Assembly: GCA_900548385.1 (NCBI GenBank)
Contig: URKJ01000011.1
Span: forward strand, 1 to 64,000
Length of the DNA stretch: 64,000 bases
Direction: 5' to 3'
Source of the DNA: an uncultured bacterium
GTDB lineage: Bacteria > Verrucomicrobiota > Lentisphaeria > Victivallales > UBA1829
The position numbers and the translations under genes are program-made. A model generated the notes under the pieces. That model was not told the DNA's origin. It worked only from the letters and a program-made list of their open reading frames with translations, and made no database searches. Position 1 is the stretch's first letter; the number at the start of each line of letters is the position of its first letter. Of the stretch, positions 53,635-62,844 are shown piece by piece.

Positions 53635-56225
53635 AAGCGGTCGTTCCTTTCCGTCAGCTGCCGCTCCGTAAGGCGACGGAACAATCCGTCTTCGGCGGCA
53701 AGCTGTTCATAAGTTCCCTGTTGCACCACGCGCCCTTTATCAAGCACATAGATCCGGTCCGCCCGGAGAATGGTCGAAAGACGGTGCGCGATCACGATCC
53801 TGGTCATCCGTAGCTGTTCCATGTTCATCTTGACAATCTCCTGCGAACGGTTGTCCAAAGCGCTCGTGGATTCATCCATAATAACAACGGCGGGAGAGCC
53901 GACCAGTGCGCGGGCGATCAGGATCCGCTGCTGCTGACCGCCGGAAACGGTTTCGGAACTCACCAGAGTATGAATTCCCATCGGCATCTCCTCCACTTCG
54001 CGGCGGAACGCGGCAAGCTCCAGAGCGCGCCAGGCGTCCTGCACCGTATAATCGGTCCCGGTAACGATATTCTCAAGAATCGACCCCGGCATAATACGGC
54101 TGTTCTGGAGGATCACCCCCATCTGCCGGCGCACGGACCGCAGTTCCAGATTCGCCAGATCCCTGCCGGAATAACAGATCATACCCGATTCCGGCTGTTC
54201 AAAACCGAGCAGCAGACGAACCAGCGAGCTTTTGCCTGCACCGGACGGTCCCACGATCGCCACGAACTCTCCCGGTTCCGCGTGAAACGAAACATCGCTC
54301 AACGCACGCGGCGAGTCCGGCGAATACCGGAAACTCAGAGCAGAAACCTCCACCCTGCCGTCCAGCCTGCCCGGACTCTTCCGGTCCCCGCCATCCTCCG
54401 GTTCCGCTTCCAGAATCGGCATAATACGGTCGAGTTCCGGCTTGATCGCCAGCAGAGCCCAGCAGCCGGAAGCCACGCCGATCAGCCCGCTCTGAAAACT
54501 CTGAAACGCCGCCATGAACGCGAGGAACACCGGAAGCGGAAGATTACTGCTGAGGAACCCGCCCGCCAGCGCATAAAACAGCACCGAAATCACCATTGGA
54601 AAAACCATCGAAAAAACACTCTGATACGCCCCGTTGCGGGCAATGATGAAACTCTGTTTCTCCATCTCGGCAAAATCGTCGGTGAAACGGGAAAGGATGC
54701 GCTGCTCCGCCCCCGCCGCGCGAATCTTCGCCATTCCGTCGAAAATCTGTTTCAGAAGCCCGCTCATCCGTCCGGAAGCCGCCGCCTGGACCGCAAGCGG
54801 ACGCAGGTTGATCCGGGACAGCAGAAAGAACGCCGCGGCGTAGATCAGCACCATCACCACACCCGTCACCGCCAGAACCGGGCTGTACCAGAACATCAGC
54901 AGCAGACCGACAAGCGAAAACAGCGAACCGAGAAACTGCCGGGAAATGATCCCGAACACCGCAGACAGAACCTGCGATGCACCGAGAATACGCTGAGTCA
55001 TATCACCCGAATCGCACATGCGGAACGTCTTGACCGGAACCCGCAGAACATGGTCATACATCGCCGCCTGGAACCGCTCGAACTGCTGGGCACTGAACAG
55101 CATCATCACCAGCGACGGAACCACGCCGAGCATCACCCCGCACGCAGTCAGCACGATCAGCAGAGCCGCCAGCTGCCACAGCTCCGGCAGATTCGCCGAC
55201 GGAATGATCTCCCCGATCACATACTGCGTCGCAACCGGCGTCACCAATCCGAGCAGCGACGAAACCAACCCCGCAGCAAGGATCAGAACGATCACCGGTT
55301 TTGCCGTCGCAAATATAAAACTCAACAGAACTTTTTTCGTTTTCCTGCCTGCCGGAAACGGTTCATAGAAACACCATCCGGAACCGGAAAACTCCTGTGC
55401 GGCTTTCCGGGTCAGCGGAAATCTGCCGCTCCCGCGCGCAGGATCCCGGTACCAGCCGCCGCCGGAACTGAGATACAGGATCACCGGCGAGAGATCCTCC
55501 CGGCGGAACGCAAGCACCGGACGCGCCGACTGCCTGTAGAAATCCGCGGTCAGTTCGACCTCCCGGATCCGCCAGCCCGCAACGGCGGCAAACTCTTTCA
55601 GCCGATCCTGCGGCGAACGCCCCCTGCTCCGGAGCAATTCCGCCTCACGGTCGAACGGCAGACGGTAGCACTCCGCGATCTCCCGCAAAACGGTTATCAG
55701 CGGGTCCGTCTCTTCCGCACGGTTCCGATAGGAGGAACAGACTCCCGCCAGCCTGCCGAGCGCATCCAGTTTCCGTCCCAGCGCATCATCCGTCAATTTC
55801 CGGTTTTCCTCCTCAAAAAGGAAACGTCTCCTTTTCCGGGCGGCGAGAATCCCGACAAGAGAGCGCAGCAGTTCCGCGACATTCTCCGCCCCGACCCGCT
55901 CTCCGGCAAGTCCGTCAGCCGCGGCGGACAGGCATCCTTTCCAAAGTTCTTCCGGATACGCTCCGTCTTCCGCCACAGCGTCTCCCGACGGAACGGCGGC
56001 AAGCCCCCAGACAACTCCGTCAACCGTGACATCCGCTTCGGGCAGCAATCCGCCGCCGCTCCGCAGAACGGCAAGAAACGCCCGTTCTCCCGGCTGACCG
56101 TCCGTGTTCCGGCGGATCAGGAACAGATTGACTTCCCCGGAAACAATGCTCATACCCGATGTCAGGGAACTCAGCCGGAACTCTTTTCCGGACGGAAGAA
56201 CGTGTCTTTGTTTTTCCGCCGTCAT
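53631..56225 (-). CDS. NHLP-type bacteriocin export ABC transporter (second subunit)
   Basis: 864 residues. Long N-terminal soluble domain (about 1-300), six membrane segments (about 310-590) and an ABC ATPase at the C-terminus: Walker A 'GPSGAGKSS', signature 'SGGQQQ', Walker B 'VVIMDESTSALD', H-loop 'AHRLST'. This layout, long N-terminal extension without a C39 peptidase, is that of the NHLP-family permease/ATPase subunit (TIGR03797-like). It probably pairs with the C39-bearing ABC protein just upstream, which it overlaps by 4 bases. Confidence 0.9.
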   Translation of the reverse strand: MTAEKQRHVLPSGKEFRLSSLTSGMSIVSGEVNLFLIRRNTDGQPGERAFLAVLRSGGGLLPEADVTVDGVVWGLAAVPSGDAVAEDGAYPEELWKGCLSAAADGLAGERVGAENVAELLRSLVGILAARKRRRFLFEEENRKLTDDALGRKLDALGRLAGVCSSYRNRAEETDPLITVLREIAECYRLPFDREAELLRSRGRSPQDRLKEFAAVAGWRIREVELTADFYRQSARPVLAFRREDLSPVILYLSSGGGWYRDPARGSGRFPLTRKAAQEFSGSGWCFYEPFPAGRKTKKVLLSFIFATAKPVIVLILAAGLVSSLLGLVTPVATQYVIGEIIPSANLPELWQLAALLIVLTACGVMLGVVPSLVMMLFSAQQFERFQAAMYDHVLRVPVKTFRMCDSGDMTQRILGASQVLSAVFGIISRQFLGSLFSLVGLLLMFWYSPVLAVTGVVMVLIYAAAFFLLSRINLRPLAVQAAASGRMSGLLKQIFDGMAKIRAAGAEQRILSRFTDDFAEMEKQSFIIARNGAYQSVFSMVFPMVISVLFYALAGGFLSSNLPLPVFLAFMAAFQSFQSGLIGVASGCWALLAIKPELDRIMPILEAEPEDGGDRKSPGRLDGRVEVSALSFRYSPDSPRALSDVSFHAEPGEFVAIVGPSGAGKSSLVRLLLGFEQPESGMICYSGRDLANLELRSVRRQMGVILQNSRIMPGSILENIVTGTDYTVQDAWRALELAAFRREVEEMPMGIHTLVSSETVSGGQQQRILIARALVGSPAVVIMDESTSALDNRSQEIVKMNMEQLRMTRIVIAHRLSTILRADRIYVLDKGRVVQQGTYEQLAAEDGLFRRLTERQLTERNDRL

Positions 56226-58405
56226 GCCGCACCTCCCTGCTCCAGCCTCATCATAACGGCATATGCACCGTCGGCAGCCATCAGTTCATCATGAGTTCCA
56301 CGTTCCACGATCTTTCCATTCTCCAGCATGATGATCTCGTCGCAATCGCGTATCGTGCTCAAACGATGGGCAACCACAATGCAGGCGCAGCCGCGGCGCC
56401 GGATCGCGCGGTCGATCTTCTCCTCGGTCACGGGATCCAGCGCACTGGTCGCTTCGTCAAGGATCAGCAGAGGCGTATTGTGCGACAAAGCGCGTGCGAT
56501 TTCCAGACGCTGGCGCTGACCGCCGGAAAAATTGCTTCCGCCTTCGGCGACAGGCAGTTCCAGCATGGGACCGCGTACCGCCAGTTCACGCTCGATCGCG
56601 GCATCCCGGACCGCCTGCTGCAGTTCACGCGCCTCGAACGACGGGGCAAACAAAGTCAGGTTCTGTCCCACTGTACCCGAAAACAGCATGATGCTCTGAT
56701 CCACCGTTCCGACAATGCCGTAATAGTCCGAACGGGTGTAGGAATCCATCGGCTTCCCGTTCAGAAGGATTTCACCCGACCACGGAAGCAGCGTCCCGTT
56801 GGCGAGTTTGGCGACCGTCGTTTTGCCGGAGCCCGAAGCGCCGACCAGCGCAACCCGTTTCCCCGGCTTCACGGTCAACGAAAAATTCTCCAGAACCGGC
56901 GGTTCGCAGCGGCTGTATCCGAACGAAACGTTCTTCATTTCAAACCCGGTGAAATCCGGCGGAACGTCCCCGGGACCGTCATCCGGACGGAAACTTGTTT
57001 CCGGCTCATACTTGTACACATCCTGAATCCGCTCCACATCGGCTTTCATCGCCTGAAGTTCCGCCCCCGCCATCATCAGCGCGGTGAACGGAGCGGCAAA
57101 ACTTGCGGCAAGCGTCTGGAATGCGAACATCCCGCCGAGCGTCAGCTCACCGTTCATGACAAGCCATGCACCAATGCAGAGAATCAGCACATTGCCCGCC
57201 GCATTCAGAAACGCGGGGAGCAGATTGAAGCAGGTCACGGAAACCTGATACCCCAGCTGTTTCCGGTTCAACTCGGCAAGCTGCCCGGTCCACTGCAGAA
57301 ATACGGAGTCCTCGCGTCCCGCCGCACGGAGATTCTCCATCATGGCAACACCGGACATCACCGAACTGAGCATTCTGGTCCGGATCATCAGCAGACTCTG
57401 GTTCAGAACCTGACGATGCCGGTTGACAATCCATAGGCACAGCAGATCCAGTCCGAGAAAACCGAGCGAAACAAACGAAAGCAATCCGCTGAACTGGAAC
57501 ATCAGCAGCAGGAAAAACAACGCGGTGCAGAAGCGGACAATATTGTCCGCAACCGTTCCGAACGCTGTGGACGCCACGGAGGAATTCAGCCCGACGCGCG
57601 TTTGCAGATCCCCGTTGGAACGCTGGAGAAAAAAGCCCATCGGCAGACGGAACAGATAGTTCATCATCTCCATCGTCCGGTTGACCGCAAGCTGGAGTTC
57701 TCCGCGCCGGAGCGCCAGGGCGACGAGCCAGCTGAGCAGAGTCTGAAGCAGAATCGTCAGAATGAACAGCAGAAGCACAGGAACCAGCCACTCGCTTTTC
57801 CCCGGCAGGATCCGGTCTACAAAAACCTGCATCAGCGCGGGAACCGTGATTCCGGGAATCACAAGAAGAAGTCCGCCCCAGACAATCGCCGCCATGATGC
57901 TTTTCATGCCGGAGATCATCGGCAGCATCGCCCGGAACACCCCCTGCGGCTTTCCGCCTTTACGGAACTCCGGTGTTTTTTTGAACTCCAGAGCCACTCC
58001 GGTATAGGAATTTTCAAACTGCTCCCGTTCCACGGTCCGCGGACCGGAAGCCGGGTCATTCAGATAAAAATACCGCCCATTGCGGGAATGCCCCTCGTAA
58101 ACGAGGAAATGTTCAAATTCCCAGAACAGGATCAGCGGCGTTTGCAGTTCATCCAGCTGTCCGGTCAGCACCCGGAATCCGCGGGCCTCCAGCCCGTAGC
58201 CGCGGGCGGCTTTGAGAATCAGAGAAGCCTTGCTGCCGTTCCGGGAAACTCCGCAGTCTCCGCGCAGTTTTTCCAACGGCTCGTAACGGCCGTAATATCC
58301 GAGGATCATCCCCAGCGACGCCGCACCGCACTCCGTCGCCTCCATCTGAAGCACGACCGGAGTCTTTTTTCTGCGGGAACACGGGAAAAAACGGAACAGG
58401 TTCAT
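56222..58405 (-). CDS. NHLP-type bacteriocin export ABC transporter with C39 peptidase
   Basis: 727 residues. N-terminal C39 cysteine protease: Cys26 in 'EATECGAASLGMIL', His99 in 'EHFLVYEG' and Asp117 in 'LNDPASG' are all present, so it should cleave a double-glycine-type leader. Six membrane helices follow (about 165-460) and an ABC ATPase: Walker A 'GASGSGKTT', signature 'FSGGQRQR', Walker B 'LLILDEATSALD'. Matches the NHLP peptidase/permease/ATPase subunit (TIGR03796-like). It overlaps both neighbours by 4 bases. No GG-leader precursor gene was found in the window. Confidence 0.93.
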   Translation of the reverse strand: MNLFRFFPCSRRKKTPVVLQMEATECGAASLGMILGYYGRYEPLEKLRGDCGVSRNGSKASLILKAARGYGLEARGFRVLTGQLDELQTPLILFWEFEHFLVYEGHSRNGRYFYLNDPASGPRTVEREQFENSYTGVALEFKKTPEFRKGGKPQGVFRAMLPMISGMKSIMAAIVWGGLLLVIPGITVPALMQVFVDRILPGKSEWLVPVLLLFILTILLQTLLSWLVALALRRGELQLAVNRTMEMMNYLFRLPMGFFLQRSNGDLQTRVGLNSSVASTAFGTVADNIVRFCTALFFLLLMFQFSGLLSFVSLGFLGLDLLCLWIVNRHRQVLNQSLLMIRTRMLSSVMSGVAMMENLRAAGREDSVFLQWTGQLAELNRKQLGYQVSVTCFNLLPAFLNAAGNVLILCIGAWLVMNGELTLGGMFAFQTLAASFAAPFTALMMAGAELQAMKADVERIQDVYKYEPETSFRPDDGPGDVPPDFTGFEMKNVSFGYSRCEPPVLENFSLTVKPGKRVALVGASGSGKTTVAKLANGTLLPWSGEILLNGKPMDSYTRSDYYGIVGTVDQSIMLFSGTVGQNLTLFAPSFEARELQQAVRDAAIERELAVRGPMLELPVAEGGSNFSGGQRQRLEIARALSHNTPLLILDEATSALDPVTEEKIDRAIRRRGCACIVVAHRLSTIRDCDEIIMLENGKIVERGTHDELMAADGAYAVMMRLEQGGAA

Positions 58406-59688
58406 TGTTCCGTCCGTTTCGGTTTCGGCTGTTTCCGGTTCAGCAGCTCCCGCAGAGCGGGAATCACATAGGACGCAGGAGCACGGTAGCCGGTGTTGAT
58501 GATGACGGTTCCCAGCATTCCGTTGACGATCCGCTGTGCATATCCTCTCCGGCTTGTCCAGCGGTAACCGCCCGGCACACCGGGTTCCGGAATAATCTCA
58601 AGAACGACACGGATCACGGCGGATTCGCCCGCGATCATGCGGGTCAGCGATGCGTTCATCAGTTCCGCCTGCACGGTTTCCGCATTGACCGGCACATTGC
58701 TCACATCCCGCACCACGCACTTCAGATAGCCATATTCGGCAGACGGTGCGGCGGCGGGCGAGAAAAACGCACTCATCCCGTTGCGGATCTTTTTCCCCTG
58801 ATCCGGCGGAACAAACGCGGCAAGATACATCCCCTCTTCCAACCCGGCGGCGACAAGCGCAATCTTCTCGCCGGTCTGCACATACGCCCCCTCCTCCTTG
58901 AACACTTCAAGCACATGCCCGTCGAATTTCGGCGTAATCCAGTACGCCTCACGGTAGAGCTTCTGTGCAAGCTCAAGTTCCTGTTTCTTCTGTTCCAGAC
59001 GCTGCCGGAGCTCCAGAACTTTCTGCTCCTGCTGCCAGATCAGATCCTGCTGAGTCACATCGGTCTCCATCGACTGGAGCAGAGTGGAAATATAAGAACT
59101 CTCCGTCTGGACCATCTGGTCCATCGTCTGATAATACGCGACTTTCGACGCCGCCCCGATATTGCTCAGACGGGAATAAATATTCACGATATCCGCCGCC
59201 CGTTTGCGGCTCTCCTCCTGCCGGGCGGTCAGACGGTCCAGCATCTTTTTCTTCTCGCGGTCGATCGTCAGTTTCTGTGCGGTAAGCCGTTCAGTTCCCC
59301 GGCGTAGAAATTCAACTTCGGAACGGAGCAGGTTGTATTCCGATTCCAGTTTTCTGACATTCAGCAGCACTTCCGCATTGTGAATCTGCCCGATAACCTG
59401 TTCGGAGCTGACTTCAGCCCCCGCCCGGATATTCAGATGGGAAAGCATTCCGCTGCCCCCGGCGATCACCGGACGGACACCGCCGCTCAGCAGCGTGATT
59501 CCCGTTCCGGTCACACTCTCCGTCATGCTCCCGCAAAATCCCCAGATGATCATGGCGGCAAAAAACAGGGAGACGGAACCAAGCAGAAACCAGGTCCAGC
59601 GGGCTTTGACGCCGGTCAGGGCATGGCTCCGGACTCCGCGGCTCATCTGCTCCAGCGCCTTTTCGGAAAACGCGATTTTTCCTGCCAT
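58402..59688 (-). CDS. NHLP-type system HlyD membrane-fusion protein
   Basis: 428 residues. One N-terminal membrane helix ('FLLGSVSLFFAAMIIWGFCGS'), a biotinyl-lipoyl-like half ('GTGITLLSGGVRPVIAGGSGMLSHLNIRAGAEVSSEQVIGQI'), a long coiled coil (about 110-240, 'ELRQRLEQKKQELELAQKLYREA') and the returning lipoyl half 'YWITPKFDGHVLEVFKEEGAYVQTGEKIALV'. It bridges the ABC exporter to the outer membrane or cell exterior. GGGGAG six bases before ATG 59688; first gene of the operon. Confidence 0.92.
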   Translation of the reverse strand: MAGKIAFSEKALEQMSRGVRSHALTGVKARWTWFLLGSVSLFFAAMIIWGFCGSMTESVTGTGITLLSGGVRPVIAGGSGMLSHLNIRAGAEVSSEQVIGQIHNAEVLLNVRKLESEYNLLRSEVEFLRRGTERLTAQKLTIDREKKKMLDRLTARQEESRKRAADIVNIYSRLSNIGAASKVAYYQTMDQMVQTESSYISTLLQSMETDVTQQDLIWQQEQKVLELRQRLEQKKQELELAQKLYREAYWITPKFDGHVLEVFKEEGAYVQTGEKIALVAAGLEEGMYLAAFVPPDQGKKIRNGMSAFFSPAAAPSAEYGYLKCVVRDVSNVPVNAETVQAELMNASLTRMIAGESAVIRVVLEIIPEPGVPGGYRWTSRRGYAQRIVNGMLGTVIINTGYRAPASYVIPALRELLNRKQPKPKRTEQ

Positions 59689-59742
59689 GAAAAACTCCCC
59701 GCTCTGCGTATAAAGTTTGGATGAAAATCAAATGATTCCTGT

Positions 59743-59771
59743 AATATAGCGTATCTTCCGGAACTTTTCAA
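59743..59771 (-). promoter_or_regulatory. promoter of NHLP export operon, flanked by direct repeats
   Basis: TTGAAA (59766-59771), 17-base spacer, TATATT (59743-59748) on the minus strand. AATCAAATGA occurs at 59726-59735 and 59779-59788, 53 bases apart, bracketing the promoter; the upstream copy overlaps the end of the GntR/LacI regulator gene. Confidence 0.7.
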
Positions 59772-59780
59772 CCGCGCGAA

Positions 59781-60794
59781 TCAAATGAAGCGGGCGGGAA
59801 TAACGACCGAACGCGGTTTACGCCGGGTATTGATCGCATGGATCAGTTGTTCCGCGATCTTCTCTCCGCATTCGTGACGCGGCGCCGCGACCATGCGACG
59901 TTCCGCCGGAATGCCGGGCAGACTCAAGCCGTCGCAGCCGATAACCGGGATCCGGAGTCCCCGCTCGCCGAGCAGACCGAGGATCTCCGGAAGCTGGTGA
60001 TCGTATGCGGCAATCAGCGCATCGGGGACCGTCCGGCGGAGCAGACTGTCAAGAGCCGGAGCCCCCTTTCCCGCAAGCGGACGCACATCCTCGATCAGCT
60101 CCGGTTCAACCTGCCGGAACTGCTGAACCGCTTTCAGATACGCATTGAATTTCCGCACCTGTTGGAGATTCACATAACTCCGGGTCTGCCCGATGAACGC
60201 GATCCGGGAACACCCCTGCGCCGAAAGGCAGTTGACCGCATCGCGTATGCCGTCGGTAAAATCAAACGAAACCTGCGGGATCAGCGGATCATCGACCGGA
60301 TCGCACGCCGTTATAAACGGAACCCGCGACGCCGCCACGCGGTCCAGCAGATGTTTTTCCCCGATCCCAAGCACGATTTTCCCGGTCGACGAACAGAGGG
60401 AAAAATGATCCAGACGCAGCAGTCCGGTATCCGGATCGGATTCCAGCATATTGAGGATTGTGCGGTATCCGGCGGCGGTCAGTCTCTGCATCATCGCTTC
60501 CCAGATCCCCCCCCAGAACGGATGGGTGAAAATCGTGGTGAAACCTTCAAAAATAACCTCAATCATGCGTTCCGGAAACAGATCCCGCCTTGCGGGAACG
60601 ATCCGGGTCCCGCTGCGCTTTTTCCGTTCCAGCAGCCCCTGTTCCACCAGCTGCGACACCGCTTTGTCAACGGTTTTGATATTGACGCCGAACTCCGCCG
60701 CAAGCGTCCGGGATGCCGGAACGCGTTCCGCATAGACTCCTGCCGCAATCCGGCGTTTCAGCTCTTCCGCAATGTGCGGCTGTTTGTAATCCAT
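59781..60794 (-). CDS. GntR-HTH / LacI-sensor chimeric regulator
   Basis: 337 residues from ATG 60794 (GGAG upstream). N-terminal GntR winged helix ('YKQPHIAEELKRRIAAGVYAERVPASRTLAAEFGVNIKTVDKAVSQLVEQGLLERKKRSGTRIV'), then a periplasmic-binding-like sensor ('VIFEGFTTIFTHPFWGGIWEAMMQRLTAAGYRTIL', 'RIAFIGQTRSYVNLQQVRKFNAYLKAV', 'DALIAAYDHQLPEILGLLGERGLRIPVIGCDGL'). This is the AraR-like arrangement used for sugar-responsive repression. It is divergent from the MDR dehydrogenase operon and upstream of the NHLP exporter on the same strand; the divergent operon is the more likely target. Confidence 0.92.
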   Translation of the reverse strand: MDYKQPHIAEELKRRIAAGVYAERVPASRTLAAEFGVNIKTVDKAVSQLVEQGLLERKKRSGTRIVPARRDLFPERMIEVIFEGFTTIFTHPFWGGIWEAMMQRLTAAGYRTILNMLESDPDTGLLRLDHFSLCSSTGKIVLGIGEKHLLDRVAASRVPFITACDPVDDPLIPQVSFDFTDGIRDAVNCLSAQGCSRIAFIGQTRSYVNLQQVRKFNAYLKAVQQFRQVEPELIEDVRPLAGKGAPALDSLLRRTVPDALIAAYDHQLPEILGLLGERGLRIPVIGCDGLSLPGIPAERRMVAAPRHECGEKIAEQLIHAINTRRKPRSVVIPARFI

Positions 60795-60828
60795 AAAAAT
60801 TCTCCGCAGAAAACGCTCTTCCGGAAAT

Positions 60829-60939
60829 AACCATATATCGTTTTTCGGAAAAATCAAATTAAAACCATACTTTTCACAGAAAACAGTATGCAGACTCTCT
60901 TGACTTGATGATAAAATATTCTATAATATAACCATATCG
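60829..60939. promoter_or_regulatory. divergent regulatory region with repeated AACCATA motifs
   Basis: AACCATA occurs three times on the + strand (60829, 60863, 60930). CATACT (from 60866) and AGTATG about 20 bases on form an inverted repeat with an internal TTTC/GAAA pair. These are candidate binding sites for the GntR/LacI-type regulator. Confidence 0.45.
60900..60927 (+). promoter_or_regulatory. promoter of sugar-catabolic operon
   Basis: TTGACT (60900-60905), 16-base spacer, TATAAT (60922-60927), 46 bases before the dehydrogenase start. Confidence 0.8.
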
Positions 60940-60973
60940 GCAACAATAACCCCAAATAAAAAAGGTAAACATT

Positions 60974-62023
60974 ATGTCCTGTGTAAAAACAATGGCGACC
61001 GTGATCGAACGCCCCGGTGAAGCGGCGTTCCGTGAAGTGACTCTGACCCCGAAGCGGGAAGACACCGTTGTCTGCAAAACCCTGATGAGCGCGATCAGCA
61101 CCGGAACCGACATGAAAACCTACCATGGCATGCAGCATCCGGAGCAGTGCTGGTATCCACTCGTCCCCGGTTACGAAAACATCGGCGTCATCCTTGAGGA
61201 AGGCTCTTATGCTCCCGGTCTCAAAAAAGGCGACCGCGTCATGATCAACGAATGCCGCACCTATATGGATGTCTGCGCGGCATGGGGCGGCGGAACGCAG
61301 ATCGTGCACAAAGATTCCGCCAACGCGGGCGGCGCCGGCGATCCGCTCTGCAAAATTCCCGACAACGTCACCGACGAACAGGCGGTTCTCGCCTATCTGT
61401 TCTGCGTCTCTCTGAAAGGCGTGCAGCGTCTCGGTCTCACGGAAGACTTCGCCGGAACGGTCCTCGTCTTCGGCGCCGGCATGAACGGTATCGGCGCAGC
61501 GCAGATCATTAAAATCAAAGCGCCGAAAGCCACCGTCATCATCGCGGAACCGCATCCGTACCGTCAGGAAATCGCCCGCCACTATGCCGATCACGTCATC
61601 ACCCCCGACGCCGCAGGCATCAAAAAACTGGAAGAGCTCACCAACGGCAAAAAAGCCGACAAGATCATCGAATGTTCCGGCAATCCCGCTGTTCCGGGAA
61701 TCCTCTATCAGTTCATCAAAGACGGCGGCTGGAAAGATGACGACGAACCGGGTTACATTCACCTGAACGGCGATTATCCGGAAAAACTCCTCTTCGACCA
61801 CTATCACCGCTGGTTCGTGAAAAACGTCAACATGTCCATGACCTGCGCAATGAAATGGAGCGGGAAACCGCAGATTCTGCAATGGATCAGCGAAGGCAGG
61901 ATCGACACATCCCACCTGCCCTGCGAAACATGGGCCGCCGGAAAAGCCAAAGAGGCGTTCGCCTATCAGTCCGACAAAGGAATGGACTGCTTCAAGATTC
62001 TCTTCGACTGGAGGGATCTCTGA
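60974..62023 (+). CDS. MDR-family (zinc-type) alcohol/sugar dehydrogenase
   Basis: 349 residues. N-terminal GroES-like domain ('SAISTGTDMKTYHGMQHPEQCWYPLVPGYENIGVI') without the usual four-Cys structural zinc loop, and a Rossmann domain with 'VLVFGAGMNGIGAAQIIKIKAPKATVIIAEP' for NAD(P) binding. 'GIHLNGDYPEK' region and C-terminal 'FAYQSDKGMDCFKILFDW' complete the fold. It likely oxidises a sugar or polyol released by the neighbouring enzymes. Its stop overlaps the next start (TGATG). Confidence 0.88.
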   Translation: MSCVKTMATVIERPGEAAFREVTLTPKREDTVVCKTLMSAISTGTDMKTYHGMQHPEQCWYPLVPGYENIGVILEEGSYAPGLKKGDRVMINECRTYMDVCAAWGGGTQIVHKDSANAGGAGDPLCKIPDNVTDEQAVLAYLFCVSLKGVQRLGLTEDFAGTVLVFGAGMNGIGAAQIIKIKAPKATVIIAEPHPYRQEIARHYADHVITPDAAGIKKLEELTNGKKADKIIECSGNPAVPGILYQFIKDGGWKDDDEPGYIHLNGDYPEKLLFDHYHRWFVKNVNMSMTCAMKWSGKPQILQWISEGRIDTSHLPCETWAAGKAKEAFAYQSDKGMDCFKILFDWRDL

Positions 62024-62844
62024 TGCGGTACGGTCTCGCAGCATGGGGGCTCCGTGAGGAGTCCCTGGAATCACAGCTCAAAATCACCGCCGGTCTCGGA
62101 CTTGATCTGCTGGAGTTCTCCATCGCCAATTACGACAAGGATCCTCTTCAGATCGGAGCGACCGATGAACAGATCGAACAGGTTAAAGCCCTGTTCAGAC
62201 AGTATAACGTCCGTCTGGAATGCGGCTGTACCGGAAATGATTTCACGGGCGACGATGTGGATGCTCAGGTCTGCAAAGTCTCCGAAGTCATCGACATCGC
62301 CTCCAAGCTCGGCATCCGCTATCTCCGGATTTTCGCCGGATTCAATTCCGACAGCGTCGTATACGGAGACCGCCTGAACAACATGCTCGCCGCCCTGAAA
62401 ACAGTCAACGACCACGCAAAGACGAAGCAGGTTGTTCTCTGTGTGGAAACTCACGGCGGCGTAACCGCTCTCGACAACGGCGCCCTGGTCCACTTCAACA
62501 GCGTCACCACCCGCACCGATCTCTGGAAAGAAATCCTCAAGACCGGAGTCTCCATTGCCTACGATCCCGCCAATCTCGGCGCGGTCGGCGCAACCTGTCC
62601 CGCAGGGTTCTACAAACAGTTCAAAGACCGGATCGACTACGTCCATCTGAAAGACTTCCGCGACGTGGAAGGCGGTGTTCTCCCCGCTGCATGCGGAGAG
62701 GGACGCCTCGACTGGAAACGTCTGATGGAAACCCTGCGCTCGTTCTCTGGTCCCGCAATGATCGAATATGAACTTCCGGACGATGTGAAAGAAGGCATGA
62801 CGCGCAGTCTTGAATTCCTGAAAACGAATGAGGTGAACGCATGA
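62023..62844 (+). CDS. TIM-barrel sugar isomerase/epimerase
   Basis: 273 residues from ATG 62023 with GGAGGG upstream; an open frame further 5' is inside the previous gene. AP-endonuclease-2/xylose-isomerase-like barrel: 'LDLLEFSIANYDKDP', 'VLCVETHGGVTAL' (metal-ligand Glu/His), 'AYDPANLGAVG', 'DYVHLKDFRD' and the final 'MIEYELP' Glu. Typical of sugar-phosphate isomerase/epimerase family members in catabolic operons. It couples by ATGA to the esterase gene. Confidence 0.88.
   Translation: MRYGLAAWGLREESLESQLKITAGLGLDLLEFSIANYDKDPLQIGATDEQIEQVKALFRQYNVRLECGCTGNDFTGDDVDAQVCKVSEVIDIASKLGIRYLRIFAGFNSDSVVYGDRLNNMLAALKTVNDHAKTKQVVLCVETHGGVTALDNGALVHFNSVTTRTDLWKEILKTGVSIAYDPANLGAVGATCPAGFYKQFKDRIDYVHLKDFRDVEGGVLPAACGEGRLDWKRLMETLRSFSGPAMIEYELPDDVKEGMTRSLEFLKTNEVNA

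Noticed and set aside
53970..56294. 774-codon open frame opposite the second ABC exporter gene
   Set aside because: Arg/His/Gln-rich shadow of a gene with intact ABC motifs.
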